64,000 bases of DNA, from positions 62,001 to 126,000 of the forward strand of contig NZ_QRAI01000007.1 in assembly GCF_014336955.1 (NCBI RefSeq), in the 5' to 3' direction. The notes under the pieces were generated by a model that did no database searches, was not told the DNA's origin, and was given only the letters and a program-made list of their open reading frames with translations. The stretch is from Saccharophagus sp. K07. Its GTDB lineage: Bacteria > Pseudomonadota > Gammaproteobacteria > Pseudomonadales > Cellvibrionaceae. A program made the position numbers and the translations under genes. Each line of letters opens with the position of its first letter. Position 1 is the first letter of the stretch. This document shows, one piece after another, positions 38,980 through 50,403 of the stretch.

Positions 38980-41376
38980 TTAAAATCTATAAGTCGCCTC
39001 CACAGCAATCGTGCGTGGTCTACGCAAAAAACTGTAGTAAGTGTTGGTTTGGAAGAAGGTTTCGCTCAGCGGTACGTTGGCGGAGTAGGAAATAATTTCT
39101 TCATCCAGCAAGTTTTTGCCAAGTAATGCGATTACCCAATTTTCTGCTTCCAATGCGAGGCGTGCATCCAACATGGTGTAGGAGTCAATTTCGCCGCGCG
39201 GATCCAAGTTGACGTGCACTTGCTGTTTATCAACCCACTGTGCGTCCAATGAGGCGGCCAATTCCAAGGAGCCTATAGGCTGAATGTATTGCAAGCCTGC
39301 GTTGATGGTAACTTCCGGTGTATAAACGCCGCGTAGGCCAGTGTAATCACAGAATTTATCATTGCCGACGGTGGAATCTGGTTGTTGACCGAAATAGCAG
39401 TTGCCGTTGGTGAAATCGTCGTATTCGAAGTCGAGGATAGCAACGCCGTAGGTTCCCAATAAATTATTGGTTAACTGTACTCGGCCGTCGATTTCAATAC
39501 CTTGAACAATAGTGCTGTTCGCATTACCGATATTAAATCCTACTGCGCCGTCAAATTGGCTGACTTGCAGGTCTTCGTAATCCATATGGAAAACGGCGAC
39601 GTTCATCTCGCTGCGACCGTCGAGGAAGCGCATTTTGCTGCCGAGTTCGATGGCAGTAACTTTTTCTTCCTCAAATTCAAAGCGAGATGCTTTGTTGGTG
39701 CGCGGGTCGAAACCGCCGGCTTTAAATCCTTTGGAGATTTTGGCGTAAGTCATGATGTCGTCATTGACATCAAAGGTGATGGTAAACGCCGGTGTAAACG
39801 CCGATTCGCTTCTGGATCCTCTGACGTTGTGGCCAGTACCTTGTTCGGTATCGGTAAGGAAAATAATGGCGAAGATATTGGCAAGATCTGTATCGTTAAT
39901 AATGTCGCCTGTCGCAATATCCAGCACATTAATAGTTTTGTCTGCGTCTTTGTCCTCTTCGGTAAAGCGCGCGCCTAATGTCAAAGACAACCGATCAGTA
40001 GCTCGCCAAGTGGCTTCAGCAAATATCGCCCAAATATCCGAGCTTTGATTAAAGCGTCTTGCAACTTGGCTGCCACCAAAGCGGGGTGAATATTGCAGGA
40101 ATGGGAACTGTACTTGATAGGCAGGTATTGCTCGGTCTCTGACTAATACTTGTAGCGGACTGGTGAGCGGAATATTGAAGTCGTCGTCAAAACTTTGATC
40201 GTAAGTTTGATAGAAGGCTCCAGCAATCCAGGTTACGGCTCTATCTTCTGGTGAAGCAATACGAATTTCCTGACTAAATTGCTTGTAGTCTTCGTACATA
40301 TCCAAACTGAAGAAATCGACTGGCGTAAAATCACAATCGCAATTTTCATCGTATTCAAAGCGCAGTCCGCCCGTCAAAGAGGTGATGGTGTAGTCACCCA
40401 AGTGGTAGTCAGCACGGAGTGTCAGTGAATCGATTTTATTGTTGCTGATCTCAGGGGAGTTGATTTGGCGTCTATAGTCCGCTTCGCTATCGATGCTGGC
40501 GCCAAAGCTAGCTCCTAATATTTGCTGGAAAGTGAGACCGCCAACACCACCTGGGGGTGGGGTGGTAGAAATGGAAGCGACATCCTGGGTAATTTCGATC
40601 GCCCGCCCCTGAACATCAAACTTATTATGTTCTGCAACCAGCAATATGTCCCATTTGTCATTGGGTTGCCAGGCCAGAGATCCTCGCACGGATTTTTCTT
40701 CGCTGTCGGGTTCGTCGCGATTTTTTGTGGTGTTAAACATAAAACCCGGGTCGTCGTAATAACGCACGGCGATGCGACCTTGTAAGTTGTCGCTCAGCGG
40801 GCCGGAGATATATCCATTAACTTCCTTGGTCTTAAATTCGGTTTCGTAACCTGCGGTGATTTGGCCTTCGAATTCATTCGTCGGTCTGGCAGTAATAATA
40901 TCCAGAGCGCCCGCAATGGCGTTTTTGCCGAATAGAGTGCCTTGCGGTCCGCGCATGACTTCCACGCGCTCCACATCAAAAATCGGTGCGCGGAACAGTT
41001 GCGCACGGCTGTGATAAATGCCGTCTTTGTAAACACCGACGGATTGTTCAAATCCCTGGCTGTTATCGGAACCTATACCGCGAATACGCATCTGCGTGCT
41101 CAGGCCGGTTTCGGTGAAATGGATATTGGGAACGTAAGCGGTCAGGTCTTCTAGATTTTCGATGCCCATGCGTTCGATTTTTTCGCCGGTTACTGCGGCG
41201 ACAGAAATCGGAACTTCCTGTAGGGTTTGAACACGTTTTTGAGAGGTCACCAGAACTTCTTCAAGAATTTTAGGTTCGCTGGTCTGCGCCAGGGCGACGC
41301 TGCTTGCGCAAATAAGGGAAATTGCCGTGTATAGAGGATTTTTTAATAGATTTAATGATGACGAAGCGCGGTTCAT
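38980..41376 (-). CDS. TonB-dependent receptor
   Basis: This large outer-membrane receptor (about 798 residues from the chosen start) imports a ligand using TonB energy. It has a signal peptide (NPLYTAISLICASSVALAQ), a plug domain with LEEVLVTSQKRVQTLQEVP and VERVEVMRGPQGTLFGKNAI, and a beta-barrel that ends VEATYRF with the required terminal Phe. The ATG at 41376 has GGAGG six bases upstream and is preferred over 41403. It reads toward the island terminator. The ligand is unknown; carbohydrate- or siderophore-type receptors look alike. Tandem 24-bp repeats upstream suggest specific regulation. Confidence 0.9.
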   Translation of the reverse strand: MNRASSSLNLLKNPLYTAISLICASSVALAQTSEPKILEEVLVTSQKRVQTLQEVPISVAAVTGEKIERMGIENLEDLTAYVPNIHFTETGLSTQMRIRGIGSDNSQGFEQSVGVYKDGIYHSRAQLFRAPIFDVERVEVMRGPQGTLFGKNAIAGALDIITARPTNEFEGQITAGYETEFKTKEVNGYISGPLSDNLQGRIAVRYYDDPGFMFNTTKNRDEPDSEEKSVRGSLAWQPNDKWDILLVAEHNKFDVQGRAIEITQDVASISTTPPPGGVGGLTFQQILGASFGASIDSEADYRRQINSPEISNNKIDSLTLRADYHLGDYTITSLTGGLRFEYDENCDCDFTPVDFFSLDMYEDYKQFSQEIRIASPEDRAVTWIAGAFYQTYDQSFDDDFNIPLTSPLQVLVRDRAIPAYQVQFPFLQYSPRFGGSQVARRFNQSSDIWAIFAEATWRATDRLSLTLGARFTEEDKDADKTINVLDIATGDIINDTDLANIFAIIFLTDTEQGTGHNVRGSRSESAFTPAFTITFDVNDDIMTYAKISKGFKAGGFDPRTNKASRFEFEEEKVTAIELGSKMRFLDGRSEMNVAVFHMDYEDLQVSQFDGAVGFNIGNANSTIVQGIEIDGRVQLTNNLLGTYGVAILDFEYDDFTNGNCYFGQQPDSTVGNDKFCDYTGLRGVYTPEVTINAGLQYIQPIGSLELAASLDAQWVDKQQVHVNLDPRGEIDSYTMLDARLALEAENWVIALLGKNLLDEEIISYSANVPLSETFFQTNTYYSFLRRPRTIAVEATYRF

Positions 41377-41488
41377 GGTTTCCTCCATTAAGGGTCGATT
41401 CAAAATCTTGTTATCGGGCGCTGACGGTGGAGAGTTCTGGCTGGTGTCGAGACTTCAGAACCCGTCCGCTATTTTTATAGTGCTAATG

Positions 41489-41550
41489 GTTATAGCTACT
41501 CGCTAAATTGTTGTTATAGCTTCTGGCTAAATTGTTATAGCTACTATTAG
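41489..41550. repeat. Tandem 24-bp repeats upstream of the TonB receptor (likely operator or promoter array)
   Basis: GTTATAGCTACTCGCTAAATTGTT (two halves: 41489-41500, 41501-41512) is followed at once by GTTATAGCTTCTGGCTAAATTGTT (41513-41536), three mismatches in 24 bases. A third partial copy GTTATAGCTACT begins at 41534. They lie 113 bases or more upstream of the receptor start in an otherwise gene-free stretch (41377-41706 or further). Confidence 0.6.
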
Positions 41551-41814
41551 TGTAGTCGGAATACGCAAAAGTCTCGGCGATTCGCCGGATGCGGCATCAT
41601 AGCTTGCTTTGAGAAAGATGAAACCGGGCAAAACCGGGGCTTGCTGGATATGGCGACACACCTGTTAAGTTGGGTGCCACAAGTATTACTTGCCACCTGA
41701 TATCGCTTGCTGTTATTGATTGTGCAGACAGGCCGCGACATCGTGCTAAACTGCGCGTTTATTGGACAGGTTCAACCTGAACCCACCGTTGACACACAAG
41801 TACTGGAAGATCAT

Positions 41815-43155
41815 TTGAAGAAACAACACTCTCCTGCAGATGCCCAAGATTGGCACATCGAGCAATTCGAAGTCCCGCCCGCCCAGGGCAAAATACGTTT
41901 TCACGACTTCCCCCTCTCGGCCCCGGTGATGCGGGCAATTCAAGAACTCGGTTTTCGCTACTGCTCCCCCATTCAAGCGCAATCACTGCCTTATAGCTTG
42001 GCCGGTCACGATGTATTGGGACGCGCCCAGACAGGCACCGGCAAAACAGCCGCGTTTTTGATTAGCGTGATCGAAGATCTGCTGAAAAACCCCATCAAAG
42101 GCCCTCGTTATGCCGGTGAAGCGCGCGCATTGGTATTGGCGCCCACACGCGAGCTGGTTTTGCAGATTGCCGAAGACGCTAAAGCGCTGACCCGCTTTAC
42201 CGATTTGCATATCCATACCCTGGTGGGCGGCATGGATTACGGCAAGCAGCGCACCCAGTTACAGCGCGAGCTGGTGGATATTCTGGTGGCAACTCCCGGC
42301 CGCCTGATCGATTTTTGCGATAGCAACGACGTATTTTTGGATCAGGTCGAAATTTTGGTTATCGATGAAGCGGACCGTATGTTGGATATGGGATTTATTC
42401 CGCAGGTGCGCCGCATAGTGCGTTTGACACCGCGACGGGAAAATCGCCAGACGCTGATGTTTTCCGCAACATTTTCTTCCGATGTATTGAATCTGGCGGA
42501 TCAGTGGATGTTCGAGCCTGCGCGCGTGGAGATCGAGCCGACCAGTGTGGCGACGGAAACGGTGGAACAGCATATTTATCTCGCGTCCGCAGATGAAAAA
42601 GACACCATGCTGTTTAATCTTTTGCAGCAGACCAATGTCGACAGCATGATGGTATTTGCGAATCGTCGCGATCAATGCCGCAAACTCCACGGCGCCTTGC
42701 GCAGCCTCGGTTTTAAAGTGGGTTTGCTGTCGGGTGAAATCGATCAGAACAAGCGCGTTAAAACGCTGGACGCTTTTAAAAATGGTCAGCTGAAAGTGTT
42801 AGTCGCAACTGATGTTGCAGGGCGCGGCATTCACATCAACGACGTATCGCATGTAGTGAATTACACCTTGCCGGAAGAGCCGGAAGATTATGTGCACCGC
42901 ATCGGTCGCACCGGGCGCGCAGGCAGTCACGGGACGTCCATCAGTTTTGCCTGTGAGGACGATGCATTTCGTCTGCCGGCGATCGAGGCGTTGCTCGGGC
43001 GCTCGATTCGCTGCGAACAACCGCCGGAAAACTTGTTAAAGCCCATTCCGGCGGAGCAGCAATTGGCGTTGCAGGCCCAGCACGCGGAAGATCGTCGCAA
43101 TAGCGGGCGCCCGCATCATTCCGGTGGGCATAATAAACGCCGGTCGCGTCGCTGA
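41815..43155 (+). CDS. rhlB: ATP-dependent RNA helicase RhlB (DEAD-box)
   Basis: This DEAD-box helicase unwinds RNA in the degradosome or in ribosome assembly. Motifs are all present: [16 protein letters not shown] (motif I), [12 protein letters not shown] (Ia), [15 protein letters not shown] (DEAD), FSATFSSDV (SAT), [18 protein letters not shown] and [16 protein letters not shown] basic tail ([10 protein letters not shown]) follows. The start is uncertain: the frame runs up to 41707 without an ATG. I choose TTG at 41815 with GGAAG just upstream; a TTG at 41707 or a GTG between is possible. RhlB fits the SPADAQ-type N-terminus and length, but other RNA-helicase names are possible. Confidence 0.8.
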   Translation: MKKQHSPADAQDWHIEQFEVPPAQGKIRFHDFPLSAPVMRAIQELGFRYCSPIQAQSLPYSLAGHDVLGRAQTGTGKTAAFLISVIEDLLKNPIKGPRYAGEARALVLAPTRELVLQIAEDAKALTRFTDLHIHTLVGGMDYGKQRTQLQRELVDILVATPGRLIDFCDSNDVFLDQVEILVIDEADRMLDMGFIPQVRRIVRLTPRRENRQTLMFSATFSSDVLNLADQWMFEPARVEIEPTSVATETVEQHIYLASADEKDTMLFNLLQQTNVDSMMVFANRRDQCRKLHGALRSLGFKVGLLSGEIDQNKRVKTLDAFKNGQLKVLVATDVAGRGIHINDVSHVVNYTLPEEPEDYVHRIGRTGRAGSHGTSISFACEDDAFRLPAIEALLGRSIRCEQPPENLLKPIPAEQQLALQAQHAEDRRNSGRPHHSGGHNKRRSRR

Positions 43156-43157
43156 GC

Positions 43158-43949
43158 TTATTTTTTATTTTCTGCAGGTGGCCGAGTCACCTGCAATCCT
43201 TTTACTTCATTCACCCAAAATAAAGTACCGCCAATAACCGCTGCCGGCATGGCGATAATGTTCAAAACCGGGATCATGCTGCAGCCCAATACCACACCGC
43301 CAAAACTAACGCTGCTGTAGCGACGTTTGCGCAGAATTCGCCGTAAAAGACCAAAATCCGTTTTATGGTTGTCCGCAGCGTAGTCCACGTATTGAATCGA
43401 CATGGACCAGGCGCTCCACAGAGTGCCGACTATAGGTACCAGAAAATTCAAAAAAAATGTCAGGCCGAGCAGCAGCATCACCAAAAAAATAAAAAGGCCG
43501 CGCGTTAAAAAATAAACCAGTTTTCTTATTTCCCGCACAACGGTGCGCAGAATCATCAGCAACAACGATTCATCCGGCAATTTTTGCCCTGTTACCAATT
43601 CTTCGGTTTTTTGCGCTAACAGGCCGTAAAAGGGCGCGGCCAAAATATTGGTGATGATATTGAAGGAGTAGCCGTAGCCAATCAGCACCACCACCACAAT
43701 CAAAAACCACGCGACCCATTTAAGAGTTTTTTCCAAAAATTGGAGAATTTCCGGCAGCGGTATTTGCCAATTGGTCAATTCGTCGAAGTACTGCACCAGC
43801 AGGGTGGTGAGAATAATAAACAGGGCGATATTGATAGCGAGCGGGACTAGAACAAACAGGCGCAGTTGCGGATGGAAAACCAAGCGCAAACCGCGGAGAA
43901 AATAATGGACGCCGGAGATCGGGCTATTGCGGGGCAGCTCGTGATGCAT
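43158..43949 (-). CDS. cysZ: Sulfate transporter CysZ (EI24-domain protein)
   Basis: The 263-residue protein has four or more membrane segments and the CysZ pattern. SGVHYFLRGLRLVFHPQLRL comes at the start, then FNIITNILAAPFYGLLAQKT, and the C-terminal LRKRRYSSVSFGGVVLGCSM and NEVKGLQVTRPP blocks. CysZ brings sulfate into the cell for cysteine synthesis. It converges with rhlB and follows the PA4642-family gene by seven bases, so they share a transcript. Confidence 0.9.
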   Translation of the reverse strand: MHHELPRNSPISGVHYFLRGLRLVFHPQLRLFVLVPLAINIALFIILTTLLVQYFDELTNWQIPLPEILQFLEKTLKWVAWFLIVVVVLIGYGYSFNIITNILAAPFYGLLAQKTEELVTGQKLPDESLLLMILRTVVREIRKLVYFLTRGLFIFLVMLLLGLTFFLNFLVPIVGTLWSAWSMSIQYVDYAADNHKTDFGLLRRILRKRRYSSVSFGGVVLGCSMIPVLNIIAMPAAVIGGTLFWVNEVKGLQVTRPPAENKK

Positions 43950-43956
43950 GAGGGCG

Positions 43957-44268
43957 TCAGACGGCGCCCTCGTCTTTAGCGCCAGCAGCTTCCAGCGCTT
44001 CTACATATTCTTCGGCATGGCGATGAGATTTGATCACCTGCAAAAAGGTTTTGCCTTCGCCGTTGGAGGCGTTGATATTGCGCCCTTCCTCGACAAAAAA
44101 GCGAATAAAGGTCGCGAAGTTTTCCGCATTCATGCCGCGGTAGGCTTTTTCCAGCGCGCAGTAATCCGGGTCGAGATTTCCGTAAGGTTCGACATGGAGA
44201 AATGTGCGAATGCGATCATCGTCAAAATGCTCGCCGAGAACTTTGGCTTTGTCTTTTTTCAGGCTCAT
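43957..44268 (-). CDS. PA4642 family protein
   Basis: This 103-residue protein has the family sequence LGEHFDDDRIRTFLHVEPYG, then NLDPDYCALEKAYRGMNAENF and FFVEEGRNINASNGEGKTFL. The family is restricted to pseudomonads and relatives, and its function is unknown. Beside cysZ here, as in related genomes. The first ATG is the natural start (ATG preceded by AGGAAT). Confidence 0.8.
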   Translation of the reverse strand: MSLKKDKAKVLGEHFDDDRIRTFLHVEPYGNLDPDYCALEKAYRGMNAENFATFIRFFVEEGRNINASNGEGKTFLQVIKSHRHAEEYVEALEAAGAKDEGAV

Positions 44269-44289
44269 AAATATTCCTGTATCGGCAAA

Positions 44290-44352
44290 ATGGATGTGGA
44301 GAGTTTACCCCGCCCCAGCCCTCTCCTCGGTGTAAAGGGCTAGGCAAGGGGA
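44290..44352. repeat. G/C-rich inverted repeat between gatB and the PA4642-family gene
   Basis: A run ACCCCGCCCCAGCCC... and the following GGGGAGGTTGGGAGGGGT form an imperfect inverted repeat with an AGCCCT...AGGGCT inner stem. It resembles a dispersed extragenic palindrome or a terminator hairpin after gatB. Copies elsewhere are not visible in this window. Confidence 0.4.
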
Positions 44353-44364
44353 GGTTGGGAGGGG

Positions 44365-45810
44365 TCACCCCCCCAGTTTCTCCAGCAAAATCCTGTTCAA
44401 TTCTTGCGGGTTCGCCTGGCCTTTGGAGGCTTTCATCGCCTGGCCGACAAAGAACCCGAGCATCTTCGGCCGTTTGTCTTCCGCAGCGCTGCGGTAATTG
44501 GCCACCTGCTGGGGATTGTTGGCGATGATGTCGTCAACGATTTTCTCCAGCGCTCCAGTGTCGGACACCTGTTTCAAACCTTTGGTTTCGATAACCGTGT
44601 CGGCGTCACCTTCGCCATTCCACATGGCTTCGAACACGATTTTCGCCATCTTGCTGGAGATAGTGCCATCGTCCAGACGGCGGATCAGACCGGCTAAGGC
44701 GGCAGCGCTGATGGGCGACTGCTGAATCGTCAGTTCCTGGCGGTTCAGTTGCGCGGCGAGTTCCACCATCACCCAGTTGGCGGCCAGTTTTGGTTTGCCG
44801 GACAGTTGTGCGGCTTCCTCGAAATAAGCTGCTGTCGCAGCGTCGCTGCTCAGAATGCTGGCGTCATATTCGGGCAGGCCCAGTTCGGCGATATAACGCG
44901 CGCGTTTGGCTTCTGGCAGCTCTGGCATTTGCCGGCGCACGTCTTCGATAAAGGCATCGTCCAATACCACCGGCAGTAGATCCGGGCAGGGGAAGTAGCG
45001 GTAATCGTTGGAATCTTCCTTGGTGCGCATGGAGCGCGCTTTTTTGGTGTCGCCGTTGTACAGACGGGTTTCCTGCACGATCTTGCCGCCGGATTCCAGC
45101 ACATCGATCTGCCGTTCGATTTCCAGCTCGATCGCTTCTTCCATGAATTTGAAGGAGTTGAGGTTTTTGGTCTCGGTGCGCGTGCCGAGTTTTTCCTGGC
45201 CTTTGGGGCGCACGGAGATGTTGACGTCAAAGCGCATGGAGCCCTGTGACATATCGCCGTCGCAGATGCCGAGAGAGGTCACCAGGCCGTGCAGCTTTTT
45301 GGCAAAGGCCACAGCTTCTTCGGCGGAGCGCATATCTGGCTCGGTTACCACTTCGATCAAAGGTGTGCCAGCGCGATTGAGGTCGATGCCCGACATGCCG
45401 TGGAAGTCTTCGTGCAGAGATTTGCCCGCGTCCTCTTCCAGGTGAGCGTGATGAATGCGTACGCGTTTGGTTTCCCCGTTGGAGAGAGTCAGATCCAGAT
45501 AGCCTGCACCGACTATGGGACTGGCCAACTGAGTGGTCTGATAGCCCTTCGGCAGATCGGGGTAGAAATAATTTTTGCGCTCGAAGATGGAGCGGCGGTT
45601 GATTTCAGCATTGATCGCCAGACCGAACATGGTGGCCATGCGAAACGCTTCGGCATTGACGGTCGGCAGGGTGCCGGGCATTGCCAAGTCGATCGCGCAG
45701 GCCTGAGTGTTGGGCTCAGCGCCGAATGCTGTGCTGGAACCGGAAAAAATTTTCGAGCGGGTCGCCAGCTGTACGTGGACTTCGAGACCTATGACGGTTT
45801 CCCATTCCAT
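44365..45810 (-). CDS. gatB: Asp-tRNA(Asn)/Glu-tRNA(Gln) amidotransferase subunit B
   Basis: GatB (481 residues) supplies the kinase and tRNA-binding part of the GatCAB complex, which amidates Glu-tRNA(Gln) and/or Asp-tRNA(Asn). Marks: [20 protein letters not shown] at the start, [12 protein letters not shown], and the GADIA-like catalytic block [15 protein letters not shown]. The helical and YqeY-like C-terminal domains ([19 protein letters not shown]) are complete. It is the last gene of the gatC-gatA-gatB run, 15 bases after gatA. Confidence 0.97.
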   Translation of the reverse strand: MEWETVIGLEVHVQLATRSKIFSGSSTAFGAEPNTQACAIDLAMPGTLPTVNAEAFRMATMFGLAINAEINRRSIFERKNYFYPDLPKGYQTTQLASPIVGAGYLDLTLSNGETKRVRIHHAHLEEDAGKSLHEDFHGMSGIDLNRAGTPLIEVVTEPDMRSAEEAVAFAKKLHGLVTSLGICDGDMSQGSMRFDVNISVRPKGQEKLGTRTETKNLNSFKFMEEAIELEIERQIDVLESGGKIVQETRLYNGDTKKARSMRTKEDSNDYRYFPCPDLLPVVLDDAFIEDVRRQMPELPEAKRARYIAELGLPEYDASILSSDAATAAYFEEAAQLSGKPKLAANWVMVELAAQLNRQELTIQQSPISAAALAGLIRRLDDGTISSKMAKIVFEAMWNGEGDADTVIETKGLKQVSDTGALEKIVDDIIANNPQQVANYRSAAEDKRPKMLGFFVGQAMKASKGQANPQELNRILLEKLGG

Positions 45811-45825
45811 TTTGTATGTACCTTT

Positions 45826-47277
45826 TTAAATACCGGCGGGCGCCAGATCGTGAAATTGGGTGTTTTGCTGGAACTGATGCGCGATGTTCAGCATGCGCGC
45901 CTCGGCAAAATAATTGCCGATGATTTGCAGTCCCACAGGTTTGTCATCGACCAGACCGCAGGGGATCGACATGCCCGGCAGGCCCGCCAAGTTGGTGGCG
46001 ATGGTATAGATATCTTCCAGATACATGGCGACCGGGTCTTTGCTCTTGGCGCCGAACTCAAACGCCGGTGATGGCGCGGTCGGTCCCATGATCACATCGA
46101 CGGTTTTGAAGGCGTCGACGAAATCCTGTTTGATCAAGCGGCGGGCTTTTTGCGCCTTCGCGTAATAAGCGTCGTAATAGCCTGCGGAAAGCGCATAACA
46201 GCCGACCATGATGCGGCGTTTTACCTCTTCACCAAAACCTTCACTGCGTGAACGCTTGTAGAGATCTTCCAGGCTCTGCGGATTGGCGCAGCGGTAACCG
46301 TAACGCACACCGTCAAAACGGCTGAGGTTGGCGGAACACTCGGCAGGTGCGATCACATAATAGGCAGGCACTGCGATATGGCTGTGCGGCAGGCTGACGG
46401 AATGTACAGAAGCGCCGAGTTTTTCGAAGGTTTTGATCGCGTCTTCAACAGCGCGCGCGGTTCCTTCGTTTAAGCCTTCGCCAAAATATTCTTTCGGCAC
46501 ACCGATTCTTAACCCGCTCAAGGATTCATTCAGTGTCGCGGTGTAATCCGGAATGGGTTCATCGACGCAGGTGGAGTCCTTGGCGTCGAAGCTCGCCATG
46601 GTGTTCAGCAACAGAGCTGCGTCTTCGGCGGTGCGGGTCATCAAGCCTGCCTGATCGAGGCTCGAGGCAAAGGCGATCATGCCCCAGCGGGAAACGCGGC
46701 CGTAAGTGGGTTTAATGCCGGTGATACCGCACAGGCTGGCAGGCTGGCGAATGGAGCCGCCGGTGTCGGAGGCGGTCGCTGCAGGCGTGATGCGCGCCGC
46801 AACGCTGGCGGCAGAGCCGCCGGAAGAACCGCCGGGTACGCAATTCAGTGCCCAGGGATTTTTCACCGGACCGTAGTAGCTGGTCTCGTTGGATGAACCC
46901 ATCGCAAATTCATCCATATTGGTTTTGCCCAACATGACTACGCCGTCGCGCAGGTAATTTTCCACGATGGTGGCGTCGTAAGGCGGGACAAAATTGTCCA
47001 GCATTTTGGAGCCACAGCTGGTGCGCACGCCGGTGGTGCAGAAAATATCTTTGTGGGCGAGGGGAATGCCGCACAGAGCTGGAGCGTTGCCTGCCGCTAA
47101 ACGCGCATCGGCCTGTCTGGCCTGCTGCAGCGCTTGCTCGCGGGTAACTGTAACAAAGCTGTTGTAATTGCTGTCGAGTCGCTCGATGCGAGCCAGAAAA
47201 TGTTCCGTCAATTCCACGCTGGAGAACGTTTTTTGACGCAGCTCCCGGATCATCTGGGCAATGGTGAGGTTATGCAT
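45826..47277 (-). CDS. gatA: Asp-tRNA(Asn)/Glu-tRNA(Gln) amidotransferase subunit A
   Basis: GatA is the amidase that releases ammonia from glutamine. The Ser-cisSer-Lys triad is seen in PLAHKDIF (Lys), [13 protein letters not shown] (cis-Ser) and [13 protein letters not shown] (nucleophilic Ser). I use the ATG at 47277 ([14 protein letters not shown]), which matches the family start, rather than the longer frame to 47400 that would overlap gatC. Length then is 483 residues. Confidence 0.96.
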   Translation of the reverse strand: MHNLTIAQMIRELRQKTFSSVELTEHFLARIERLDSNYNSFVTVTREQALQQARQADARLAAGNAPALCGIPLAHKDIFCTTGVRTSCGSKMLDNFVPPYDATIVENYLRDGVVMLGKTNMDEFAMGSSNETSYYGPVKNPWALNCVPGGSSGGSAASVAARITPAATASDTGGSIRQPASLCGITGIKPTYGRVSRWGMIAFASSLDQAGLMTRTAEDAALLLNTMASFDAKDSTCVDEPIPDYTATLNESLSGLRIGVPKEYFGEGLNEGTARAVEDAIKTFEKLGASVHSVSLPHSHIAVPAYYVIAPAECSANLSRFDGVRYGYRCANPQSLEDLYKRSRSEGFGEEVKRRIMVGCYALSAGYYDAYYAKAQKARRLIKQDFVDAFKTVDVIMGPTAPSPAFEFGAKSKDPVAMYLEDIYTIATNLAGLPGMSIPCGLVDDKPVGLQIIGNYFAEARMLNIAHQFQQNTQFHDLAPAGI

Positions 47278-47314
47278 GAGTCGAATATCCGCTGCGGTTT
47301 TTCCGCGAGAAAAA

Positions 47315-47596
47315 TTAATCGATGACTTTGGGGACGAGGTAAAGGCCATTTTCCGTGGCGGGTGCAATCGCGAGAAATTCATCGCGGCGATTGGGTTCAC
47401 TCACTTCGTCGGCGCGCAGGCGTTGCACTGCATCGAGTGGGTGGGCCATAGGGGCAACATTGCCGGTATCGAGTGCCTGCAGTTGGTCCACCAGAGCGAG
47501 CACGTTGCTGATACGAGTGGCGACTTCGTCGATTTCTTCGGGGCGAATTTCCAGTCGCGCCAAATGCGCAAGTTTTTCAATTTCGGAACGGTCCAC
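47315..47596 (-). CDS. gatC: Asp-tRNA(Asn)/Glu-tRNA(Gln) amidotransferase subunit C
   Basis: GatC is the small clamp that holds GatA and GatB together. [20 protein letters not shown] at the start and [20 protein letters not shown] at the end are diagnostic. The start is GTG at 47596 with GGGAGA upstream, giving the normal 93 residues; the longer frame to 47656 is not needed. It is the first gene of gatCAB, divergent from mreB with a 242-base region between starts. Confidence 0.93.
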   Translation of the reverse strand: MDRSEIEKLAHLARLEIRPEEIDEVATRISNVLALVDQLQALDTGNVAPMAHPLDAVQRLRADEVSEPNRRDEFLAIAPATENGLYLVPKVID

Positions 47597-47823
47597 AGAA
47601 GGTCTCCCGTGCGTTACCCCGGCGCGCATTCGCGCGGTGGCCGCACCTAAATTCATCTATAATGTGAAGGATTTGCGAGGCGCGCTAAGTTACCACATTT
47701 GCGCCTTGCTCTAAATCCCCGGCATTGCTAGAGTGCCACGATTTACGATTCCGCATTGTTTTCCTACATAAACACAGCTGCCAGCGGAATATTCGCCCGC
47801 TCACCGGGTTGACATCTAAATAA

Positions 47824-48870
<1,047 letters not shown>

Positions 48871-48905
48871 TCCACCCTGTTCGTTGAGGTCTTCCTATCA
48901 AACCG

Positions 48906-49757
48906 ATGTTTGCCAAGGGTCCATCACCGGGAGCTAGACTCACGGTGTTGGCGCTGCTCGCCTTGGCGATCGCGCTGATCTATAGCAAGACCACCTGGTT
49001 GGATGGCGTGCGCCAGCGTCTCGTGGATGTGACCGTCCCCATCTATTGGCTGGCAGACATCCCGGGCGACATAGGCCGGTGGTCGCAGGATCGCTTGGCT
49101 TCCAAAGTCGATCTGCAGGAAGAAAACCGCGCACTGCGCACCGAAGTTCTGGTGTTAAAGCGCAAACTCCAGCAAATGGCCGCCCTCACCGCCGAAAACA
49201 CCCGCCTGCGCCAACTGCTCAATTCCGCCGATACCATTGAAGACCGCGTCCTGGTCGCCGAGTTGATCGGTGTTTCGCCCGACCCTATGAAACATAAGGT
49301 AATGATCAACCGCGGCACGGCGGATGGCGTGTACATTGGCCAACCGGTGGTGGATGCCTATGGTCTGGTGGGGCAGGTGGTGGAAGTCGGCAAACATACA
49401 GGCCGGGTGCTGCTGATCACCGATTCCAGCCACGCGCTGCCGGTGCAGATCAATCGCAACGGCATAAGGCTGGTGGCGGAAGGCCAGGGCAACCTGTTTG
49501 AATTGCAGCTGCGGTTTGTCTCCAGCACTATGGATATTCAGGAAGGTGATCTGCTGGTCACCTCCGGTTTAGGCCAGCGTTTCCCGCCTGGCTATCCGGT
49601 GGCGCAGGTGGAAAAAGTCACTCACGATCCGGGCAAACCCTTCGCCACAGTCACGGCGCGCCCCATGGCGGAGTTGAACCGCAACCGCCATGTTCTGCTC
49701 GTATTCGATCGTCACAGCATGCAGGACGAGCCCGCAGCGCCTGCCAGCGGCAACTGA
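48906..49757 (+). CDS. mreC: Rod shape-determining protein MreC
   Basis: MreC is a periplasmic scaffold of the elongasome. It has one N-terminal membrane segment (LTVLALLALAIALIYSKT), a coiled coil around DLQEENRALRTEVLVLKRKL, and the two beta domains with GTADGVYIGQPVVDAYGLVG and VTSGLGQRFPPGYPVAQVEK. The 283 residues are typical. It ends one base before mreD. Confidence 0.95.
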   Translation: MFAKGPSPGARLTVLALLALAIALIYSKTTWLDGVRQRLVDVTVPIYWLADIPGDIGRWSQDRLASKVDLQEENRALRTEVLVLKRKLQQMAALTAENTRLRQLLNSADTIEDRVLVAELIGVSPDPMKHKVMINRGTADGVYIGQPVVDAYGLVGQVVEVGKHTGRVLLITDSSHALPVQINRNGIRLVAEGQGNLFELQLRFVSSTMDIQEGDLLVTSGLGQRFPPGYPVAQVEKVTHDPGKPFATVTARPMAELNRNRHVLLVFDRHSMQDEPAAPASGN

Positions 49758-49758
49758 A

Positions 49759-50244
49759 ATGCCGAATCCTATGCCGCTCATTTTTGTGATGCTGTTCAGC
49801 CTGCTGGTGGCTTTACTGGCGGCGGTTTATCCCTTGTCGCCCAATTTGTCAGTCTACCGACCTGAGCTGCTCTGCCTGTTGGTGATTTACTGGATTATGC
49901 ACAGCCCTCACCAGATCGGGGTTGGTATAGCCTGGTGTGTGGGTTTGCTGCAGGATTTGGTGGAAGATGGCGTTTGGGGTGGGCACGCCCTGGCGCTGGC
50001 TTTGGTTGCTTATATCAGTCTGATGTCCTACCGGCGTTTGCGCTCTTACTCCATCAGCCAGCAGACCTTCTGGATCTTTATTTTTGTCGGTATCCACCAG
50101 TTGTTTGTCAATTGGGTTCAAGGATTATCTGGATACGCCGCGCCAGCACGTTATATGGTGATCTCGGCGTTTGTATCGGCAGTTTGCTGGCCTTTGCTGG
50201 TACTGTTGATGTTCCTCTTGTTGCGGCGTCATAGAGCTTTCTGA
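49759..50244 (+). CDS. mreD: Rod shape-determining protein MreD
   Basis: MreD (161 residues) is an integral membrane protein with about five segments, starting MPNPMPLIFVMLFSLLVALL and including YRPELLCLLVIYWIMHSPHQ and GLLQDLVEDGVWGGHALALA, which are family motifs. The ATG at 49759 follows the mreC stop by one base and replaces a longer frame that would overlap mreC. Confidence 0.93.
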   Translation: MPNPMPLIFVMLFSLLVALLAAVYPLSPNLSVYRPELLCLLVIYWIMHSPHQIGVGIAWCVGLLQDLVEDGVWGGHALALALVAYISLMSYRRLRSYSISQQTFWIFIFVGIHQLFVNWVQGLSGYAAPARYMVISAFVSAVCWPLLVLLMFLLLRRHRAF

Positions 50245-50310
50245 CGCATCGGGTGCGAATGGAAGCCAGCTCTTAATGTCTATAACAATCGTTTGAGCTT
50301 CGTTCCGACG

Positions 50311-50390
50311 GCCCTGTATATCCTGGCATTGTCCCTGTATATCCTTGGCACTGCCTCTGTATAACTTGGGCTTCGTCCCTGCATAAAGAT
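50311..50390. repeat. Imperfect 21-22-bp tandem repeats between mreD and maf
   Basis: GCCCTGTATATCC-TGGCATT, GTCCCTGTATATCCTTGGCA and CTGCCTCTGTATAACTTGGG follow each other, then a partial CGTCCCTGCATAAAG. The unit is about 21-22 bases and decays toward maf. It may be a simple tandem duplication or a set of protein sites. Confidence 0.5.
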
Positions 50391-50403
50391 AAAGAGAACT
50401 ACC

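Noticed and set aside
19884-38980. Prophage or integrative element
   Set aside because: No integrase, phage structural gene, transposase or tRNA-derived border repeat is visible.
45289-46071. A 260-residue plus-strand open frame opposite gatB/gatA
   Set aside because: It covers parts of two certain genes on the other strand and shows no family likeness.
50311-50390. CRISPR-like array between mreD and maf
   Set aside because: The repeats are directly adjacent without unique spacers, imperfect, and no cas genes are in the window.
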